Source: Candidatus Schekmanbacteria bacterium
GTDB taxonomy: Bacteria; CSSED10-310; JACPHN01
Assembly (NCBI GenBank): GCA_016188575.1
Contig: JACPHN010000002.1
Coordinates: forward strand, 23,784-39,807
Direction of reading: 5' to 3'
Length of the DNA: 16,024 bases
Of this stretch, positions 1-6,539 are shown one piece after another. The notes below the pieces were generated by a model that saw only the letters and a list, made by a program, of their open reading frames with translations, searched no databases and was not told where the DNA came from. Each line of letters begins with the position of its first letter. Within the stretch, counting starts at the first letter, position 1. Made by a program: the position numbers and the translations under genes.

Positions 1-503
1 CCGACGACAGTCTCGCCGTCGCTTTCGAAGCCGGGTAGGGTCGCGGATTCGGTACCGGTGGCGATGATGGCGCGTTCGAAATTGACCAGGCGCGCGCTGC
101 CGTCGTCGCCGGTGACCGCGAGCTGGCGGTCGGTAGTGAAGCGCGCGGCGCCCTGCAGAATCTGCCCTCCGGTCTTGGAAACGAGGTGCTTGACGCCGGC
201 GGTCAATCGCCTCACGACACCGCCCTTCCATTTCATCAACCGTGCCATGTCGACGCCATGCCGGGTGATGCTGAGCCCCATCTCCGCGGCGTGGGCAGCC
301 TGGTCGTACACGTGGGCCGCGTGAATCAGCGCCTTGGACGGTATGCACCCCTCGTTCAGACATACGCCGCCGAGGGAAGGGCGCTTCTCGATGAGAACAA
401 CGTCCTTGCCGAGCTGACCGAGCCGAATCGCGGCGAGGTAGCCACCGGGGCCGGCGCCGATGACGGCTACCTGAGAGCTCACACTGTTAGGTCCCACTAC
501 CAT
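1..503 (-). CDS. lpdA: Dihydrolipoyl dehydrogenase (E3), N-terminal part, cut by window start
   Basis: E3 is the FAD/NAD flavoprotein that reoxidises dihydrolipoyl groups on E2 in 2-oxoacid dehydrogenase complexes, in the cytoplasm. Only about the first 167 codons are present; the gene continues beyond position 1. Translating the minus strand from the ATG at 503 gives an FAD-binding Rossmann motif GAGPGGY about 16 residues in. It is followed by the redox-active disulfide motif CLNEGCIPSK, diagnostic for class I pyridine nucleotide-disulfide oxidoreductases of the Lpd type, and by an IIATGTE stretch typical of the second part of the FAD domain. The start lies two bases after the E2 stop codon, and a GGTGAGG stretch at the end of E2 can serve as ribosome binding site. 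It is therefore the distal gene of the same operon and probably translationally coupled. Mercuric or glutathione reductases share the fold, but the motif and the neighbours favour E3. Confidence 0.93.
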   Translation of the reverse strand, partial: MVVGPNSVSSQVAVIGAGPGGYLAAIRLGQLGKDVVLIEKRPSLGGVCLNEGCIPSKALIHAAHVYDQAAHAAEMGLSITRHGVDMARLMKWKGGVVRRLTAGVKHLVSKTGGQILQGAARFTTDRQLAVTGDDGSARLVNFERAIIATGTESATLPGFESDGETVV

Positions 504-505
504 GG

Positions 506-1855
506 CTACAACCTCACCATGAGGAGGTCGGGGTTCTCCACGTTGCGCACCAGATCGACCATGAAGCGCGCAGCGACAGCGCCGTCGATGATCCGGTGGT
601 CGAACGAGACGGATAGCATCATGAGCTTTCGCGGCACCACGGCGCCGGCGACGACAGCGGGGCGGTCCTTGATCGCGTGCAGGCCGACAATGGCGAGCTC
701 GGGCTGGTGAATGATTGGGGTGGCGAACAGCCCGCCGATCGGACCCAGGTTGCTGATGGTAAACGACGCGCCGCGGAGGTCGTCAAGGGCGAGGCGGCGG
801 GCCCGGGCGCGAGCAGCCTTGTCGGCGAGCTCCGCGGCGAGCTGAACGATCGACTTCTTGTCGGCATCGCGCAGGACCGGCACGACCAGCCCTTCGGCGG
901 TGTCGACAGCAACACCGATGTGGTAGAGCTTCTTGTAGACGATCTCGCCGCGACTGGGGTCAAGACTCGCGTTGAGCAGGGGGTGCCGCTTGAGCGCCGC
1001 GACGACGGCCTTGACGAAGAGAGGGGTGAGGCTGAGATCCACGCCGTCCGCCTCGGCGACCAACGGCTTCATGCGATGGTAGAGCGCGAGGAGCTCGGTG
1101 ACGTCGGCCTCGTCCACGTGCGTGACGTGAGCGGATGTGTGTTTGCTGAGTGCCATGGCCTCGGCGATGACCTTGCGCAAGTGCGTCAACGGGACGCGTT
1201 CCTCCTCCGCGGCTCCGGCGGCGACCTCGGGTAGTGGGAGGGAGACGCCGGGTTCCACCGGGGCCGCCGCCTCGGCCGTAGCCGGCGCGGCGACGGCGGG
1301 GGTCGCGGCGGCGATCGCGGGAACGGTGGCGCGAGTCTCGGGGCGCGCGGCATGAGCGCGTTCGACGTCCTCATCGGTGATGCGGCCCGCCCGGCCCGTG
1401 GCGCGCACTGCCGCGAGGTCGACGCCGAGCGAACGGGCGAGCAGCCGCGTATGCGGAGTCGCCGGCGGCCTCAGGGTCGTTTCGGCCGGCTCCGGCGCCG
1501 CCGCCGCCAACGTAGCCACCGGCGCGGCCACGGCAACTCCGGCTGCCGCGCCCAGGGCGGCAACACGCGCCGCGGGCTCGACCGCCGCAGTCTCCTCAGC
1601 GCTGGTGCCTGCCGGCGCTTCCAGCGAGAAGACGGCAATCACCTCACCGACGTGGATCGTGGATCCCGCGTCGGCGCGTAGCTCGGCCACGACTCCCGAC
1701 CTGGGGGCCGGCAGCTCCACCACGGCCTTGTCCGTCTCTACTTTCACAAATGGCGCGTCCAACTGCACGTGCTGGCCGACGCGCACCAGCCACTCCACGA
1801 CCTGGGCTTCGTGAATGCCTTCGCCGACATCGGGAAACCTGAACTCAAATAACAT
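506..1855 (-). CDS. pdhC: Dihydrolipoamide acyltransferase (E2) of a 2-oxoacid dehydrogenase complex
   Basis: E2 is the lipoylated core that transfers the acyl group from lipoyl-lysine to CoA. The 449-residue product has the classic layout. There is one lipoyl domain (about 1-77) with the lipoylation site TDK, Lys43. A long Ala/Pro-rich linker follows, then a peripheral subunit-binding domain (about 133-168), a second Ala/Pro linker, and a catalytic domain (about 218-449). The catalytic motif DHRIIDG has His420 and Asp424; the first His of HHxxxDG is Asp, a common variant. ATG at 1855 is preceded by GAGGAG and lies 18 bases after the E1-beta stop. It sits between E1-beta and E3 in one operon. 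The substrate could be pyruvate (pdhC) or branched-chain oxoacids (bkdB); sequence motifs alone do not decide. The overall family call is secure. Confidence 0.94.
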   Translation of the reverse strand: MLFEFRFPDVGEGIHEAQVVEWLVRVGQHVQLDAPFVKVETDKAVVELPAPRSGVVAELRADAGSTIHVGEVIAVFSLEAPAGTSAEETAAVEPAARVAALGAAAGVAVAAPVATLAAAAPEPAETTLRPPATPHTRLLARSLGVDLAAVRATGRAGRITDEDVERAHAARPETRATVPAIAAATPAVAAPATAEAAAPVEPGVSLPLPEVAAGAAEEERVPLTHLRKVIAEAMALSKHTSAHVTHVDEADVTELLALYHRMKPLVAEADGVDLSLTPLFVKAVVAALKRHPLLNASLDPSRGEIVYKKLYHIGVAVDTAEGLVVPVLRDADKKSIVQLAAELADKAARARARRLALDDLRGASFTISNLGPIGGLFATPIIHQPELAIVGLHAIKDRPAVVAGAVVPRKLMMLSVSFDHRIIDGAVAARFMVDLVRNVENPDLLMVRL

Positions 1856-1873
1856 TACGCGCTCCTCGCCGGG

Positions 1874-2914
1874 TCAATAGCTCAGGGTTCGCCGGATCGC
1901 CTCGACAACGCGCGCGCGATGCGGCAGGTAATAGTCCTCGAGGAGCGCGGGCGGGAAGGCGACGTCGAACCCGCCCACCCGCTGGACAGGTGCCTCGAGG
2001 TGCATCAGGACGCGCTCATTGAGGAGCGCGGTAACCTCGCCGCCAAAACCACCGGTCTTGGGCGCCTCATGGACCACTACTGCCCTTCCGGTCTTGGCGA
2101 CCGATGCGGTCAGCGTCTCGACGTCAACAGGAGCGAGCGTGCGCAAGTCGACCACCTCGGCGCTCACGCCGTCGCGGGCGACCGCGTCCGCAGCCTCAAG
2201 GGTCGGCCGCATCATGGCGCCGTAGGAAATTAGCGTCACATCCTTTCCGACGCGCACGACGTTGGCCTTGCCGAGGGGAATCGTGTAGGGCTCGACCGGC
2301 ACCTCCTCCCGAAAGGCCCGGTATATTCGCTTCGGCTCCAGAAACAGCACCGGGTCGTTGTCGCGAATGGCGGATGCCAGCATGCCCTTGGCATCGTAAG
2401 GCGTGGAGGGGATCACCACCTTGATTCCGGGGGTGGCAACGAAGAGCGCCTCGTAGCTCTCGGAGTGGTGCTCGGGAGGGCGGATTCCGCCCCCATAGGG
2501 CATGCGCAGGACCATCGGGACGTTGTACCGGCCGCGCGAGCGGTTGCGGAGGCGCGCCGCGTGGCAGAAAAACTGGTTTAGCGCCAGGTAGACGAATCCC
2601 ATGAACTGGATTTCCGCAACGGGCCGGAAACCAGCGACGGCGAGACCGATTGCCGTCCCGGTGATACCGGACTCCGCGAGCGGGGTATCGATCACGCGTT
2701 CGGCGCCGAAGGCTTCGTAGAGCCCCTCCGTAGCGCGAAACACGCCTCCGTCCTTGCCTACGTCCTGCCCGAGCACGAGCACGGTAGGATCGCGCTCCAT
2801 CTCTTCGTATAGCGCTCGGGTGACGGCCTGAACGAGGGTCATGCGCGTCGTTTTCGGCACTTCGGCGGGGGCTACGCGTCTGTCGTTGCCGGTAATCGGT
2901 TCGGTCCTCAACAT
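1874..2914 (-). CDS. pdhB: 2-oxoacid (pyruvate) dehydrogenase E1 component, beta subunit
   Basis: This is the beta half of the heterotetrameric, thiamine-diphosphate-dependent E1 that decarboxylates a 2-oxoacid and reductively acylates the E2 lipoyl group. The 346-residue length is normal for the family. After a short N-terminal extension (about 20 residues) the pyrimidine-binding domain begins. It contains GGVFRATEGL, the highly conserved DTPLAESGI motif (its Glu activates thiamine diphosphate), EIQFMGF, the GGGIRPPEHHSES segment and VIPSTPYDAKG. The C-terminal transketolase domain carries ISYGAM and VVDLRTLAPVD. The pattern closely follows Bacillus-type PdhB as remembered from that family. 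The ATG at 2914 overlaps the E1-alpha stop by seven bases (ATGTTGA), so the two subunits are probably translationally coupled. A BkdAB-type (branched-chain) role cannot be excluded. Confidence 0.94.
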   Translation of the reverse strand: MLRTEPITGNDRRVAPAEVPKTTRMTLVQAVTRALYEEMERDPTVLVLGQDVGKDGGVFRATEGLYEAFGAERVIDTPLAESGITGTAIGLAVAGFRPVAEIQFMGFVYLALNQFFCHAARLRNRSRGRYNVPMVLRMPYGGGIRPPEHHSESYEALFVATPGIKVVIPSTPYDAKGMLASAIRDNDPVLFLEPKRIYRAFREEVPVEPYTIPLGKANVVRVGKDVTLISYGAMMRPTLEAADAVARDGVSAEVVDLRTLAPVDVETLTASVAKTGRAVVVHEAPKTGGFGGEVTALLNERVLMHLEAPVQRVGGFDVAFPPALLEDYYLPHRARVVEAIRRTLSY

Positions 2915-3984
2915 CGCGCTACCTCCGTCAAGAGCTGTTCGCGTTGCTCCTTGAGGTTCCAGGGCATGACCTCGTAGAAGTAGTCGAAGATGTCCGAAGG
3001 CGGAGGCGGCGACATTTGCTCGAACTTCTCGACCTCCGCCTCGACCTCTTGGTTAATGGCGGTGCGCAGCGCGGCTTCGCGCTCGTCGTTCCAGACGCCG
3101 CTGCCGGCGAGAAAGGCGAACATGCGATCGATCGGGTCCCGTTTCTGCCACTCGGCGACTTCGTCCGCCGAGCGGTATCGCGTGTGATCGTCAGCGGTCG
3201 TATGATCGCGCAAGCGATACGTGAGGCACTCGATAAGCGTGGGGCCGCCGCCCGAGCGCGCACGTTCCAGCGCCTCCCGGGACGCCACGTACACAGCGAG
3301 CGCATCATTGCCGTCCACCTGGATGCCGGGGATGCCGTAGGCGTGGGCTTTTTGGGCAATCGTCTCGGACGCGGTCTGGCGATTGAAGGGTAGCGAGATC
3401 GCCCACTGATTGTTCTGAATGAAGAACACCGTATTGGTCTGAAAGACACCGGCGAAATTCATGGCCTCGTGGAAGTCGCCTTCTGAAGTCGCGCCATCCC
3501 CGCCGCAGCCGACGACCGCGGCTCTTTCGCCGCGCTTTTTCAGCGCCAGGCCGATCCCTGTGGCGTGCAGGAACTGGGTGCCGACGGGGACTGCCTGGGG
3601 CAGGCAGTTGACGTGCGGGGGATAGATGGCTCCACGACCGTCGCCACGCCAAAACGCGTAGATTTGGCGCATCGGCACGCCGATGGCCTCCATCAGGCCG
3701 TGCTCGCGGAACGACGGGGTCAGCCAGTCTTGCGGTTCCATGGCCAGCGCCATTCCGGCCTGTGAAGCCTCCTGGCCTTGCAAGGATCCCCAGGTCCCCA
3801 TGCGGCCCTGGCGCTGGAGGTTGAGACCCTTCTGGTCAAAGAGGCGCATACGCACCATGGTGCGGTACAGGGCGAGGAGCTGTTCCGCGGTCAGGTGCGG
3901 GTCGAGCTCCGGGTCGATGTTGCCGTGCTCATCGAGGATTTCGAGGCGCTCGGTCACGGCATGGTATATGGTCCGACGGGGCAT
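2908..3984 (-). CDS. pdhA: 2-oxoacid (pyruvate) dehydrogenase E1 component, alpha subunit
   Basis: This is the alpha half of the heterotetrameric E1. The 358-residue product has the thiamine diphosphate signature, opening with GDGATSEGD (from residue 162) and closing with the NN pair at 191-192 (NNQWAIS). It also has the E1-alpha landmarks QGQEAS, PSFREHG, PVGTQFLHA and the RLRDHTTADDHTRYR loop. The ATG at 3984 is chosen because a strong AAAAAAGGAG ribosome binding site lies seven bases upstream and conserved sequence begins right after it. The same reading frame stays open to 4599, but that extension overlaps the upstream ligase gene and looks non-conserved. The 3' end overlaps E1-beta by seven bases and the 5' end overlaps the lipoyl ligase gene by 31. 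The PVGTQ stretch and the close match to Bacillus-type PDH E1-alpha favour pyruvate as substrate, but this is not proven. Confidence 0.94.
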   Translation of the reverse strand: MPRRTIYHAVTERLEILDEHGNIDPELDPHLTAEQLLALYRTMVRMRLFDQKGLNLQRQGRMGTWGSLQGQEASQAGMALAMEPQDWLTPSFREHGLMEAIGVPMRQIYAFWRGDGRGAIYPPHVNCLPQAVPVGTQFLHATGIGLALKKRGERAAVVGCGGDGATSEGDFHEAMNFAGVFQTNTVFFIQNNQWAISLPFNRQTASETIAQKAHAYGIPGIQVDGNDALAVYVASREALERARSGGGPTLIECLTYRLRDHTTADDHTRYRSADEVAEWQKRDPIDRMFAFLAGSGVWNDEREAALRTAINQEVEAEVEKFEQMSPPPPSDIFDYFYEVMPWNLKEQREQLLTEVARC

Positions 3985-4781
3985 GATTGGCTCCTTTTTT
4001 GCGCAGGGCGGAAATCGCTGGCCCGCAGAATCGGTTCCAGCGCGTCTGGCGAGGAGAAAGCCGGACGCTGCAGGGGTCCTAGCAGTCTCAGGCCGAGGTC
4101 CTGCGCCAGGCGTGCCGCGACGGCAGCCGCGAGGTCGCCGCCGTCGCCGGGCGCGGGCAGCGTCGTCATGGTCGCCGCGATGCGCGCAGCGCTGACGCCG
4201 AAAACGCGCGCCTGCAAGCGTGCATTGCAGCGAGTTTGCAGGACTGCATGCACGAGCGCGCCATACCGGCGGCGGGCCTGTGCTCCGCCGACGACCTTGC
4301 GGCCGCCGGAGGACAGGCCGTCGGGGCCTCGGCCTTCGAAGCAGATCAGCGAGGGACGTTCCGTCTGGCTCGCGGCACGAGCCGCCGGAGTGGCAGGGGA
4401 AGCGTCGGGCGTCAGGTCGGGACACCACGGAGAGAGGACCGCAAGCAGCGCCGCCTGAAACCGCTGGTAAAGTCTCACAATGCCCTCCGCCCACGGATGG
4501 GCGCCGGGAATCACCAGGGAGACCGCCGGTGAACCTTCGTTGAGCACCGCCAGACCGCCACTGACACGGCGAACAATGGGAATCCCGAGCTCGCGGCACG
4601 CATTCTCCGCAAACGCGGCGGACGATTGGCCGTAGCCGAGCACCAGAGCCGGGCTTCGCCAGTGGTAGGTGAACACCGTCGGGCCCGACGCGGCGGCGCC
4701 GGCAAGGAGCAGACTCTCGAACGAAAGGTCGTCGGATGGGCGGTCACCACCGCCTACAAACCAACGGAGCAGCTCGGGCAT
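3954..4781 (-). CDS. Lipoate-protein ligase / octanoyltransferase-like protein (LplA/LipM fold)
   Basis: This 275-residue protein belongs to the biotin/lipoate protein ligase superfamily and probably attaches a lipoyl or octanoyl group to Lys43 of the neighbouring E2. Visible motifs are WRSPALVLGYGQ (41-52), the RRVSGG ligand-binding motif (71-76), and GGRKVVGGAQARR (159-171), in which Lys162 matches the conserved lysine of the family. A CF pair (Cys147) sits where LipM-type octanoyltransferases place their nucleophilic cysteine. Two positions are unusual: the third glycine of SGGG is Leu, and the usual His after it is Asn (SGGLAVLN). The ATG at 4781 has AGAGGAG seven bases upstream. The gene ends 31 bases inside E1-alpha, so it heads the operon. 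Whether it is a ligase (LplA) or a transferase (LipM) cannot be settled by eye, so no symbol is given. Confidence 0.82.
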   Translation of the reverse strand: MPELLRWFVGGGDRPSDDLSFESLLLAGAAASGPTVFTYHWRSPALVLGYGQSSAAFAENACRELGIPIVRRVSGGLAVLNEGSPAVSLVIPGAHPWAEGIVRLYQRFQAALLAVLSPWCPDLTPDASPATPAARAASQTERPSLICFEGRGPDGLSSGGRKVVGGAQARRRYGALVHAVLQTRCNARLQARVFGVSAARIAATMTTLPAPGDGGDLAAAVAARLAQDLGLRLLGPLQRPAFSSPDALEPILRASDFRPAQKRSQSCPVGPYTMP

Positions 4782-4844
4782 TGGAAGCTCCTCTGCTGAG
4801 CAGTGGCGCTGGTGTGTGCAATCACAGTGCAGGGTCGCAGGTCA

Positions 4845-4869
4845 AACGCCTCGGTGGTCGGGAGGCGTT
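4845..4869 (-). terminator. Perfect 8-bp hairpin, possible terminator or attenuator
   Basis: AACGCCTC (4845-4852) and GAGGCGTT (4862-4869) form a perfect eight-base-pair stem around a nine-base loop. Read on the minus strand the stem ends with TTT and then GACC, so the U tract is weak. It lies 54 bases past the end of the hydrolase gene and 63 bases before the lipoyl ligase start. It could end the hydrolase transcript or act as a leader element of the dehydrogenase operon. An operator role is also possible. Confidence 0.4.
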
Positions 4870-4893
4870 CAATTGGTTCCGACCCTTAACATC

Positions 4894-4911
4894 TTGCATC
4901 TGAAAATGCAA
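4894..4911. repeat. Small inverted repeat TTGCAT/ATGCAA
   Basis: TTGCAT (4894-4899) and ATGCAA (4906-4911) form a perfect six-base-pair inverted repeat around a six-base spacer, in the most AT-rich part of the gap before the dehydrogenase operon. A further TTGCAC lies beside it on the minus strand. The dyad shape and location fit an operator for a dimeric regulator, but the regulator is unknown and chance occurrence is not excluded. Confidence 0.3.
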
Positions 4912-4923
4912 ATGTGCAAACGC

Positions 4924-6066
4924 CTACGCGCCGCTGCCGGACAGCGCCCGGCCGCTCAGGAGGGCGGCGATCGCCGGCCGCACGATGCTGGCGACCAGCC
5001 GCTTGCCGCGGCCATTGAGGTGGTCGTCGTTGAGGAAATAGATCGTCTCCTGTTGCCGCTTGAATGCGGGCAACAAGTCGACCGCGGCGATGCCTCGTGA
5101 CGAAGCTGCCGCGAGGAGGCGATCCTGCACGGTGCGTGCCGTGAGGAGACGCCTGTCCGCAGTGTCGAACCCGTAGTGGTCATAGAGCTCGGGATAGTAC
5201 CGCGCGTCGACCTGGGCGCTGGCCGGGAAGAGGAGGATCAGCGTGGTGCCGCCCCAGTCGCGGGCGCGTAGCGCGATGTCCTCCAGGGCGCGGATCACCC
5301 CTGCAAGCTGCCGCGACGAAAACGGCCGGTCGACGAGCACGGAGTCCCGGTAAAGCGTCGGATAATCGCGGGCGTAGCGCGCCACGTGGGCCGGGACATC
5401 GGCGAGACGCTCATCGCGCCCACCACCGGCGGCGGCATCGGCAGCGGCAGGCGCACCTCCTTCCGCCGCAGGGTTGGGAGGCGCGAACAGACGGGCCGCG
5501 CGGTAGTTGAGGTACCACAGCAGCGACAGGTGGTTGGCAAGGCCATAGTACACACGGCGGAACACCTGCTGCTCGCGATACGGGTCGAAGACGTTCCACA
5601 GGTCGTTTCCCACGTACAGGCCGACGATGACAACCTTCGGCGCCAGTGCCGAGCCCCAGGTGCGCAGGCGCTGGGCATACTCACGCGGCCCGGTGCCGGC
5701 AATCGCGAGCACGGCGACGTCGGCGCCGGGAAGCGCGAGGTCGCTACCCGGACGCAACAGCATCGGCCAGTTGTCCAGGCCGGCCGCGAAGGAATCTCCC
5801 AACACCACCACAAGCGGCGTTTTTCGCTCGGCCATCGCAGCCAGACCGGGGTTCTGCGCGCGCGTTTCCGCCCGGTAGAAATCGAAGCGGCCACTGCGAT
5901 AGGCGAAGTCGGCGGCGACCAGGCAGAGCAGCGACGCCAACACCGTTGAAAGCGTTCCGAACGCGGCGGTGCGCAGCAGGTGGGCGGCGGCGGCCGGCGG
6001 CCGGTCGCCGGGCCCGGAAACGCCGTCGCCACTCGGAGATGGGCGGTCGCGCATTGCTCTACTCAT
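4924..6066 (-). CDS. Membrane-anchored SGNH/GDSL-type hydrolase, AlgX/AlgJ-like
   Basis: The 380-residue product has a positively charged, Pro-rich N-terminus, one hydrophobic segment (about 33-53) that should anchor it in the inner membrane, and an extracytoplasmic SGNH-fold domain. Catalytic blocks can be read. GDSFA (90-94) is block I with nucleophile Ser92, GTGP about 124-127 is a candidate block II, and GND (153-155) is block III. DDHLNGRG (347-354) resembles the DxH motif of block V in AlgX/AlgJ-type acetyltransferases. The middle (about 190-225) is an Ala/Gly-rich insertion. The family removes or adds acyl (often acetyl) groups on polysaccharides or lipids; the substrate here is unknown. 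The ATG at 6066 is used; ATG at 6054 is an alternative, and neither has a strong ribosome binding site. It diverges from queF and is probably monocistronic. Confidence 0.75.
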   Translation of the reverse strand: MSRAMRDRPSPSGDGVSGPGDRPPAAAAHLLRTAAFGTLSTVLASLLCLVAADFAYRSGRFDFYRAETRAQNPGLAAMAERKTPLVVVLGDSFAAGLDNWPMLLRPGSDLALPGADVAVLAIAGTGPREYAQRLRTWGSALAPKVVIVGLYVGNDLWNVFDPYREQQVFRRVYYGLANHLSLLWYLNYRAARLFAPPNPAAEGGAPAAADAAAGGGRDERLADVPAHVARYARDYPTLYRDSVLVDRPFSSRQLAGVIRALEDIALRARDWGGTTLILLFPASAQVDARYYPELYDHYGFDTADRRLLTARTVQDRLLAAASSRGIAAVDLLPAFKRQQETIYFLNDDHLNGRGKRLVASIVRPAIAALLSGRALSGSGA

Positions 6067-6134
6067 GCCTTCAGCCTACACTACCCTAAATGTCCCCGGC
6101 AAGAGCTGGTCAACATCGACGTGCGAACTGACTC
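6067..6134. promoter_or_regulatory. Short divergent intergenic region (hydrolase / queF)
   Basis: These 68 bases separate two divergent genes and must carry at least part of both promoters. On the minus strand a TTGACC hexamer (6108-6113) could be a -35 box, but the hexamers 17-19 bases downstream (TTTAGG, TAGGGT) are poor -10 matches. No good ribosome binding site precedes queF. No riboswitch-like structure such as a preQ1 aptamer could be recognised. Confidence 0.3.
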
Positions 6135-6512
6135 ATGGCGACCGCACCCCGCAGGGATCTCGAAACGATCCCCAATCCGAACCCGCAGCGCAGCTATTTG
6201 ATCCGCTTCGAGTGTCCGGAGTTCACCTGCCTGTGCCCGCGCACGGGGCAGCCCGATTTCGCGACCATGCGGATCACCTACGTCCCCGATGCGCGCTGCG
6301 TCGAGCTCAAGTCCCTGAAGCTGTACCTCTGGTCCTATCGTGACCAGGGTGTCTTTCACGAAGCCGTGACCAACGCGATTTTGGATGACCTGGTCGCCGC
6401 GCTCTCGCCGCGCTACCTGGAGGTGGCGGGGGACTTCTTCGTGCGCGGCGGGATCCACACCATCGTCACCGCGCGCCACGGCAGTCTGCCGGCACATCTC
6501 AGCACCGCGTAG
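6135..6512 (+). CDS. queF: NADPH-dependent 7-cyano-7-deazaguanine (preQ0) reductase, short QueF type
   Basis: QueF reduces the nitrile of preQ0 to the amine of preQ1 with NADPH, the last free-base step in making queuosine for tRNA anticodons. The 125-residue product is of the short (YkvM) subfamily, about the length of a single T-fold unit. CPRTGQPDF carries the nucleophilic Cys34 and Asp41. ELKSLKLYL (57-65) is the QueF signature motif. His75 and Glu76 in VFHEAV match the substrate-binding pair. The spacing Cys to Asp (7) and Cys to Glu (42) equals that recalled for Bacillus QueF (Cys55, Asp62, Glu97). The ATG at 6135 lacks a clear ribosome binding site. A second gene starts 27 bases downstream on the same strand and is probably cotranscribed. 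No other queuosine genes are in view. Confidence 0.95.
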   Translation: MATAPRRDLETIPNPNPQRSYLIRFECPEFTCLCPRTGQPDFATMRITYVPDARCVELKSLKLYLWSYRDQGVFHEAVTNAILDDLVAALSPRYLEVAGDFFVRGGIHTIVTARHGSLPAHLSTA

Positions 6513-6539
6513 CGCGCCGCCACCCGTCGAGGGCCCATC

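Larger units (their letters stand above)
4782..4923. other. Intergenic region upstream of the dehydrogenase operon
   Basis: These 142 bases separate the hydrolase gene (ending at 4924, minus strand) from the start of the lipoyl ligase gene (4781, minus strand). They are less GC-rich than the surroundings. The region should hold the terminator of the hydrolase gene and/or the promoter of the lipoylation-dehydrogenase operon. Two hairpins are listed separately. No convincing -35/-10 pair was found; TTGCAC and TTGCAT hexamers occur on the minus strand, but without a good -10 at standard spacing. Confidence 0.6.

Noticed and set aside
3985-4599. N-terminal extension of E1-alpha to 4599
   Set aside because: The extension overlaps the lipoyl ligase gene, has Arg/Pro-rich composition, and ATG 3984 has a strong AAGGAG site and the normal family start.
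6067-6134. preQ1 riboswitch ahead of queF
   Set aside because: The gap is short and I could not find the aptamer's stem-loop and A-rich tail; QueF genes are often not riboswitch-controlled.
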